A stretch of DNA of 64,000 nt, taken from Methylobacterium sp. J-076. Its GTDB lineage: Bacteria > Pseudomonadota > Alphaproteobacteria > Rhizobiales > Beijerinckiaceae. Both the position numbers and the translations under genes were made by a program. The notes below the pieces were generated by a model. It searched no databases. It saw only the letters and a program-made list of their open reading frames with translations, and was not told the DNA's origin. Below, one piece after another: positions 59,201 through 64,000 of the stretch. Location of the stretch: positions 168,030-232,029 of the forward strand of contig NZ_JAKSXW010000143.1 of the NCBI RefSeq assembly GCF_022829405.1. Direction: 5' to 3'. The first letter of the stretch is position 1. Each line of letters begins with the position of its first letter.

Positions 59201-60382
59201 ATGATCCCCTTTCCCCTCGTCTCGCCTTCGACCGGCCATCCCCTGAAGCCCGACGGCCCGCACGCCCTGCGGGACGTCGAGACCGGCGCCCGGTGGCCCG
59301 TCATCGACCGGATCCCCTATCTGCGGGTCGGCCGCGAGGCGCTCGTGGAGCGGGTCCTCGCCCATCTCGACGCCGGGGAGGCCGACGAGGCCCTCTGCGC
59401 CCTGCTGGCCGACCAGGACGACTGGTGGACCGGCCCCCCCGCCGACCCGGCCGACCTGATGGCCCTGGTCCGCGACCGGCGCACCGCCACCCTGCGGGAG
59501 GCGGTCCACCGCCTCGGCTGGGGCCGCGTGGGCGACTACTTCCTCCACCGCTGGAGCGACCCGACCTACCTCGCCGGCCTCGCCCTGCTCGAGGCGCACT
59601 GGAACGACCCGATCTGCGTCTTCGAGTTCGCCTGCGGCATCGGGCACTACCTGCGCGAGCTAGCCCGGCGCGGCTGCAAGGTCTCGGGCGCCGACGTGGT
59701 CTTCGCCAAGCTCTGGGTCGCCCGGCACTGGGTGGTGGGCGAGAAGGCGCATCTCGTCTGCTTCGATGCGGGCTCGCCGCATTGGCCGATCCCCGGTGCG
59801 CCGGTCGATCTCGTGGTCTGCAACGACGCCTTCTACTTCCTCGATGACAAGCCCGGCGTCCTCGACTCCCTGCGCCAGATGGCGGGGGACGAGGGCTGGC
59901 TCGCCCTGAGCCATATCCACAACCGGGACTGCCCCGGCTTCTCCGCCGGCAAGGCGGTGGCGGTGGAGGACATCGCCGAGCTTTTCCCCGATGCCCTCGT
60001 CTACGACGACGACGAGCTGACGCACGCCCTCAGGGAGGCCCGCGCGCCGATCCCCCACGAGGTCGCCGACCTGCGCGGCTGCGAGGCGTTCTCGGTGGTG
60101 GCCGGGCCGGGGATGCGCCCGGCGCCGCGCTCGGTCATCGACGGGCTGACACTGCCCAAGGCCGGCACCGCCCTGTCCCTCAACCCGCTCTACGTGCCGG
60201 ACGGCGACGCCTTCGCCATCCACTTCCCCTCGGAGCGCTACGCGGCCGAGTACGGCGCGCGCATCACCTACCCGCTCCGCTCTCCGGGGCCGGAGCGGAT
60301 GACCTATGGCGGCGGCATCGACGCCCCCGAGACACCCCGCGTGCGGACGCGGGAATTCGTCGATTTGCCGGAGCGGTGGTGA
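59201..60382 (+). CDS. Class I SAM-dependent methyltransferase
   Basis: A 393-residue protein. Residues 1-45 resemble a Trm112-like module without cysteines ('LKPDGPHALRDVETGARWPV' then 'IDRIPYLRVG'). The Rossmann methyltransferase domain starts near residue 140 with motif I 'VFEFACGIGHYLRELARRG' and continues through 'VDLVVCNDAFYFLDDKPGVL'. The C-terminal 100 residues are family-specific. It is separated from the HD-like gene by 58 bp, and an in-frame GTG at 59192 is an alternative start. Its stop overlaps the next start by one base. It presumably methylates the pathway's cyclitol product, which is inference. Confidence 0.85.
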   Translation: MIPFPLVSPSTGHPLKPDGPHALRDVETGARWPVIDRIPYLRVGREALVERVLAHLDAGEADEALCALLADQDDWWTGPPADPADLMALVRDRRTATLREAVHRLGWGRVGDYFLHRWSDPTYLAGLALLEAHWNDPICVFEFACGIGHYLRELARRGCKVSGADVVFAKLWVARHWVVGEKAHLVCFDAGSPHWPIPGAPVDLVVCNDAFYFLDDKPGVLDSLRQMAGDEGWLALSHIHNRDCPGFSAGKAVAVEDIAELFPDALVYDDDELTHALREARAPIPHEVADLRGCEAFSVVAGPGMRPAPRSVIDGLTLPKAGTALSLNPLYVPDGDAFAIHFPSERYAAEYGARITYPLRSPGPERMTYGGGIDAPETPRVRTREFVDLPERW

Positions 60383-61377
60383 TGGCGCCGGTCGGCTGGG
60401 GCATCGTCGGCTACGGCTGGGTCGCCCGCGACTACATGGCCCCGGGCATCCGGGAGGCCGGGCACCGGCTGGTCGCCGTCTGCGACCCGAGCCCGGCGAG
60501 CCGCGAGGCCGCGGCGGCGGAGGGCGCCCGCACCCATGCGGACCTGGCCGCCTTCCTCGCCGACCCGGATGTCGAGGCGGTCTACGTCGCCACGCCGAAC
60601 CACCTGCACCGGGAGGCCGTCGAGGCCCTGGCCCGGGCCGGCAAGGCGGTGCTGTGCGAGAAGCCGATGGCGGCCTCCCTCGCGGACGCCGAGGCCATGA
60701 CCCGCGCCGTCGAGGCCGGCGGGATCTTCTACGGCACGGCGTTCGACCAGCGCCACCACCCGGCCCACCGGGCGATCCGGGATCGGATCGCGGCGGGCGG
60801 GCTGGGCACCGTCACGGCGGTGCGGATCGTCTATGCCTGCTGGCTCGGGCGCCACTGGTCGGCGGCGGGCCAGCCGAACTGGCGGATCGATTCCGTCCAG
60901 GCCGGCGGCGGCGCCCTGATCGACCTCGCCCCCCACGGGATCGACCTCGTGGACTTCCTCCTCGGCGAGCCCGTCGCGGACATCGCCGCCCTCACCCAGA
61001 GCCGGGTGCAGGACTACGCCGTCGATGATGGCGCCCTGCTGATCGGCCGGACGGAGACCGGGGCCTTGGCGAGCCTGCACGTCGCCTACAACTGCCCCGA
61101 CGCGCTGCCCCGGCGCCGGCTGGAGATCGTCGGCACGACGGGGATGCTCGTGGCCGAGAACACGATGGGCCAGACGCCCGGCGGCAGCCTGACCTTCCAC
61201 GACGCCGCCACCGGCCTCACGGAGGCGATGCCCTTCGACGGGCAGGCCTCGCCCTTCACCGAGCAGGTCCGCGCCTTCGGCTCGGCCCTGCGCAACCCGC
61301 CCGAGCGCGCCGCCTACAGCGCCGCCCGCGACCTGCACACGATGCGCCTCGTGGCGCGGGCCTATGGCAATCCATGA
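60382..61377 (+). CDS. Gfo/Idh/MocA-family NAD(P)-dependent oxidoreductase
   Basis: A 331-residue dehydrogenase. The N-terminal nucleotide-binding motif is 'WGIVGYGWVARDYMAPGI', followed by the family E-K-P motif in 'AVLCEKPMAASLAD' and the C-terminal catalytic His in 'LIDLAPHGIDLVDFLLG'. The family includes myo-inositol 2-dehydrogenase (IolG), which makes scyllo-inosose. With inositol-3-phosphate synthase in the same operon an inositol-derived substrate is likely, though other sugars cannot be excluded. The ATG at 60382 overlaps the previous stop by one base (TGATG). Confidence 0.9.
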   Translation: MAPVGWGIVGYGWVARDYMAPGIREAGHRLVAVCDPSPASREAAAAEGARTHADLAAFLADPDVEAVYVATPNHLHREAVEALARAGKAVLCEKPMAASLADAEAMTRAVEAGGIFYGTAFDQRHHPAHRAIRDRIAAGGLGTVTAVRIVYACWLGRHWSAAGQPNWRIDSVQAGGGALIDLAPHGIDLVDFLLGEPVADIAALTQSRVQDYAVDDGALLIGRTETGALASLHVAYNCPDALPRRRLEIVGTTGMLVAENTMGQTPGGSLTFHDAATGLTEAMPFDGQASPFTEQVRAFGSALRNPPERAAYSAARDLHTMRLVARAYGNP

Positions 61378-61471
61378 CGTCATTGCGAGCGAAGCGAAGC
61401 AATCCAGGGATGCTCCACATCCGCAAAGGGCCCGCCGCCCCTGGATTGCTTCGCTTCTCTCGCAATGACGG
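61378..61471. repeat. Palindromic hairpin repeat inside the inositol/YcaO operon
   Basis: Left arm 'cgtcattgcgagcgaagcga' followed by 'agcaatccaggg' pairs with right arm 'ccctggattgcttcgct' followed by 'tctctcgcaatgacgg', about 30 bp per arm around a 28-bp centre. This type of element is spread through Methylobacterium and related genomes. It begins immediately after the oxidoreductase stop codon. In RNA it forms a very stable hairpin between two cistrons. Confidence 0.9.
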
Positions 61472-61504
61472 CGGTGGGACAGAGGTAAGGAACGGACCGA
61501 TCAC

Positions 61505-63091
61505 GTGAGCGAGACCCAGGACGAACGCGCCCGCCACGCCAAGCTGAAGGCGCCGCGCTCCTATCCATTCGGCGCCCCCCGGCGGATCGAGGGCCTGCCC
61601 GAGCGCCTGCCCGATCCCGTGCGCGCCTACCTCGACGTGCTGCCCGAGGGGCGGATCGTCGGCTTCCCCCTCGCGCCCCTCGACCGGACGGGCGTGCCGG
61701 TCTGGTTCGTGGCCCTGTTCCTCGACGATCCGTTCTTCGTCGGCGCCATGCCCTCGGGCATCGGCTACGGCGCCACCGACGACGAGGCGCTGATCGGCGC
61801 GGTGGCCGAGATCGCCGAGAACCTGATGCCGTCGCTGGCGGTCCTGCCCCGGGCCAAGGAGCGGGCGAGCTACGACGACCTCGTCCGCGTCTACGGCGAG
61901 ACCTCGGTCACCGACCCGCTGACCCTGTGCCTGCCCGCCGGCTCCCCGGTGGGGCGCGGCACGGTGCTCGAATGGACGCCGACGGTCCGCCACACCACCG
62001 GCGAGATCGTGATGATGCCCCTCGACATCGCGGCGACCGACTATTTCGAACTCTCGGAGGGTTACAAGCCCTTCACCAACCTCATCACCAACGGCCTCGG
62101 CGCCGGGCCGGACGTGCCCTTCGCATTGGGCCACGGCGTCCTCGAACTGCTGCAGCGGGACGGGAACGGCCTGCTGTTCCGCGCCCTCGACCAGGGCGTG
62201 ATGCTCGACCTCGACGGCATCGGGCCGGAGAACGCCGCCATGCTGGCGCGGCTGAAGGACCTCGGCATCCGGGCGCTGCCGAAATTCGCCACCGACCAGT
62301 TCGGCCTGACGAACCTCTACGTCGTCGGCTACGACGAGGATGCGGACCGCGCCCCGGCGCCCATCGCCCTGTCGGCCTGCGGCGAGGCCTGCGACCCCGA
62401 CCGGGACCGGGCCCTGCGCAAGGCGCTGCTGGAATTCCAGGCGGCCCGGGTCCGCAAGACCTTCGGCCACGGCCCCCTCGCCCTGGCCGGGACCGTCACC
62501 CCGCCGGGCTACATCGACGCCTTCATCCAGAAGGCGCTCCCGAGCCTCGACCTCGAAGAGGGCAGGGCGCTGCAGGCCATGCTCGAATGGATCGAGATGC
62601 CGAACGCCGACCTGCGCGGCGTGCTCTCCGATACGGTCTATTCCGAGCGGTCGCGGATGCGCTTTTCCGAACTGCCCACGACGGACGCACCCGACGGCCA
62701 TGCACGCGGCAAGATCGCCTGCGACCGGCTCACCGAGGCCGGGTTCGACGTCCTCTACGTCGATTGCTCGCCCCATGGCGGGGGCGTCGGCGTGGTGAAG
62801 GCCATCGTGCCGGGGCTCGAGGTCGAGACCATGAGCTACTACCGCATCGGCGAGCGCAACACGCGCAAGCTCATCGAGCGCGACCACCCGCTGATCCGGT
62901 TCGGCACGGAGAGCGAGACCCTGCGCCCGGTCCGCCTGACGCCGGAGGCCCTGGAGCGGTTCGGCGGTCAGCCGCTGTTCGACGTAGCCCTGGCCGAGCG
63001 CATCGTCGGCCGGCACTACCCCCTCTACCGGGAGCCGGAATCGCACCACGCGCCGTTCCGGTTGCAGCAACGGAAGGGGAGGGCGGCGTGA
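61505..63091 (+). CDS. YcaO-like domain protein
   Basis: A 528-residue protein of the YcaO superfamily. The two ATP/Mg-binding repeats are visible: 'MPSGIGYGATDDEALIGAVA' with the following Glu-rich helix (residues 82-106), and 'TNLITNGLGAGPDVPFALGH' followed by 'GVLELLQRD' (191-219). A third acidic segment, 'RALRKALLEFQAAR', lies in the middle, and the C-terminus lacks the Pro-rich tail of azole-forming YcaO. YcaO enzymes phosphorylate amide oxygens to make azolines, thioamides or amidines. No precursor-peptide gene, E1/ThiF or dehydrogenase of an azole cluster is near, so a small-molecule substrate is more likely here. The start is a GTG at 61505, and its end overlaps the next gene by 4 bp. 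Confidence 0.85.
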   Translation: MSETQDERARHAKLKAPRSYPFGAPRRIEGLPERLPDPVRAYLDVLPEGRIVGFPLAPLDRTGVPVWFVALFLDDPFFVGAMPSGIGYGATDDEALIGAVAEIAENLMPSLAVLPRAKERASYDDLVRVYGETSVTDPLTLCLPAGSPVGRGTVLEWTPTVRHTTGEIVMMPLDIAATDYFELSEGYKPFTNLITNGLGAGPDVPFALGHGVLELLQRDGNGLLFRALDQGVMLDLDGIGPENAAMLARLKDLGIRALPKFATDQFGLTNLYVVGYDEDADRAPAPIALSACGEACDPDRDRALRKALLEFQAARVRKTFGHGPLALAGTVTPPGYIDAFIQKALPSLDLEEGRALQAMLEWIEMPNADLRGVLSDTVYSERSRMRFSELPTTDAPDGHARGKIACDRLTEAGFDVLYVDCSPHGGGVGVVKAIVPGLEVETMSYYRIGERNTRKLIERDHPLIRFGTESETLRPVRLTPEALERFGGQPLFDVALAERIVGRHYPLYREPESHHAPFRLQQRKGRAA

Positions 63092-63954
63092 CGCTTCGCT
63101 TCGCCTACAACACCAACGGCGCCGCCCACCACCGGCTGGACGACGCCCTGCAGCTCATCAAGGCGGCCGGCTACGACGGCGTCGCCCTGACGCTCGACAT
63201 CCACCATCTCGACCCCTTCGCGGAGAACTGGTCCGCCGAGGCGGGCCGGGTGGCGAGCCTTATGGAGCGGCTGGACCTCGCCTGCGTCATCGAGACCGGC
63301 GCCCGCTTCCTCCTCGACCCCACCGCCAAGCACGAACCGACCCTGGTCACGGCCGATGCGGCGGGCCGGGCTCGCCGCATCGGCTTCCTGAAGCGGGCCT
63401 GCGAGATCGGCGGGATGCTCTCGGCCGAGGCGGTCTCGTTCTGGGCCGGCGTCCCCAAGCCCGGTATCGACCGGGGGGAGGCGATGGGCTGGCTGCGGGA
63501 CGGGCTCACGGAGGTCGTGGCCTTCGCGGGCGAGGCGGGCGTGGTGCCCTGCCTCGAACCGGAGCCCGGCATGCTGATCGAGACGCTGGACGACTTCGCC
63601 GCCCTCGACATCCCGGGGCTGCGGCTCGCCCTCGACACCGGCCACTGCCTCGTCACCGGTGAGCGCGAGCCGGCGGCGGCGGTGCGGGAGTTCTCCGAAC
63701 GGATCGGGACCGTGGCCATCGAGGACATGGCGCGGGGCCACCACATCCACCTGCCCTTCGGGGAGGGGGACATGGACGTCCCCGGCGTGCTCGACGCGCT
63801 GGAGGAGATCGCCTTCGGCAAGCTGATCTGCGTCGAGCTCTCCCGCGAGAGCCACCGGGCCGACCTGATGATCCCCCAGGCGCTGGACTACCTCCGCACC
63901 TGCCGCCGCCCCGGCCCCGACCTCGCCGCCGGGCAGGAGACCCGGCGGCAGTGA
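63088..63954 (+). CDS. Sugar-phosphate isomerase/epimerase-like TIM-barrel protein
   Basis: A 288-residue xylose-isomerase-like TIM barrel. It starts 'LRFAYNTNGAAHHRLDDALQ' and has metal-ligand candidates in 'CLEPEPGMLIETLDD' (Glu), 'LRLALDTGHCLVTGERE' (Asp, His), 'VAIEDMARGHHIHLPFGEGD' and 'ICVELSRESH' (Glu). This set matches IolE/IolI- and EboE-type enzymes acting on inosose or sugar phosphates. The GTG overlaps the YcaO stop (GTGA), so the two are translationally coupled. With the Gfo/Idh/MocA enzyme it suggests isomerisation or dehydration of an inosose-like intermediate. Confidence 0.9.
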   Translation: MTLRFAYNTNGAAHHRLDDALQLIKAAGYDGVALTLDIHHLDPFAENWSAEAGRVASLMERLDLACVIETGARFLLDPTAKHEPTLVTADAAGRARRIGFLKRACEIGGMLSAEAVSFWAGVPKPGIDRGEAMGWLRDGLTEVVAFAGEAGVVPCLEPEPGMLIETLDDFAALDIPGLRLALDTGHCLVTGEREPAAAVREFSERIGTVAIEDMARGHHIHLPFGEGDMDVPGVLDALEEIAFGKLICVELSRESHRADLMIPQALDYLRTCRRPGPDLAAGQETRRQ

Positions 63955-63959
63955 GCAGC

Positions 63960-64000
63960 GTGAGCGACGACGCCTTCCCTCCCCCCTCTGCGGGGGAGGG
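63960..64000 (+). CDS. Possible start of a further gene in the operon (truncated by the window end)
   Basis: Five bases after the previous stop a GTG opens a frame ('VSDDAFPPPSAGEG') that runs to the window end without a stop. The spacing fits a coupled gene. However 'cctcccccctctgcgggg' followed by 'gaggg' is also typical of the intergenic hairpin repeats here, so the frame may not be real. Confidence 0.3.
   Translation, partial: MSDDAFPPPSAGE

Overview
The window is about 70% GC and densely coded. It looks like chromosome from an alphaproteobacterium of the order Hyphomicrobiales, most likely Methylobacterium or Methylorubrum. Four things support this: an AcpXL/FabZXL very-long-chain fatty-acid lipid A module, the ffh-chorismate mutase-rpsP-rimM-trmD order, a periplasmic four-EF-hand protein with the exact geometry of lanmodulin (the lanthanide-binding protein of Methylobacterium), and several families of palindromic intergenic repeats. 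I see no phage, transposase, integrase, CRISPR array, rRNA or tRNA gene. The species assignment is inference.

Layout. 1-2.6 kb: an MFS/tautomerase/DUF4865 operon divergent from a LysR regulator broken by an in-frame TAG. 2.6-5.9 kb: secB, then a Tim44-like protein, mltA and an Smr protein. 6.0-8.0 kb: acpXL, fabZXL and a cysteine-less ketosynthase-like gene for lipid A acyl chains. 8.3-9.5 kb: an AI-2E family membrane protein. 9.6-16.7 kb: a four-gene MoxR/DUF58/BatA-DUF4159/VWA-like envelope operon. 17-22.8 kb: a PAS protein and a partial Yej-type peptide importer (two binding proteins and one permease). 22.8-27 kb: NIPSNAP, GNAT, Bcr/CflA efflux, membrane-anchored cytochrome c. 27-33.9 kb: kdsB, pheA, HicAB toxin-antitoxin, a phosphatase, GNAT, ppa, a UbiH-like hydroxylase, tesB. 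34-36.2 kb: glnK-amtB behind a sigma-54-like promoter. 36.4-39.5 kb: serA and serC. 39.6-44.9 kb: the ffh-to-trmD translation/SRP block, interrupted by an opposite-strand exported methyltransferase. 45-50.4 kb: coiled-coil protein, Rieske oxygenase, DUF6894, metallo-beta-lactamase-fold hydrolase, orphan solute-binding protein. 50.5-51.4 kb: a small Arg-rich exported protein and the lanmodulin-like gene. 52-56.7 kb: a PBP1-type synthase with an SNase-like tail, HdeD, lytic transglycosylase.

The right end (57-64 kb) holds the best candidate for an undescribed system. It is a tightly overlapping operon of inositol-3-phosphate synthase, an HD-like protein, a SAM methyltransferase, a Gfo/Idh/MocA dehydrogenase, a YcaO-family ATP-dependent enzyme and a sugar-phosphate isomerase-like TIM barrel. 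It starts just after a perfect 14-bp palindrome and runs off the edge. Taken together the enzymes suggest synthesis of a modified cyclitol, with YcaO performing an ATP-dependent activation; this is inference.

Two mini-genes (29 and 23 codons, at 41.5 and 45.9 kb) sit behind unusually extended Shine-Dalgarno sequences and were found by reading between genes. Most genes show ordinary spacing and codon use. Start sites were chosen from ribosome-binding sites, overlaps and family N-termini, and doubtful ones are flagged.
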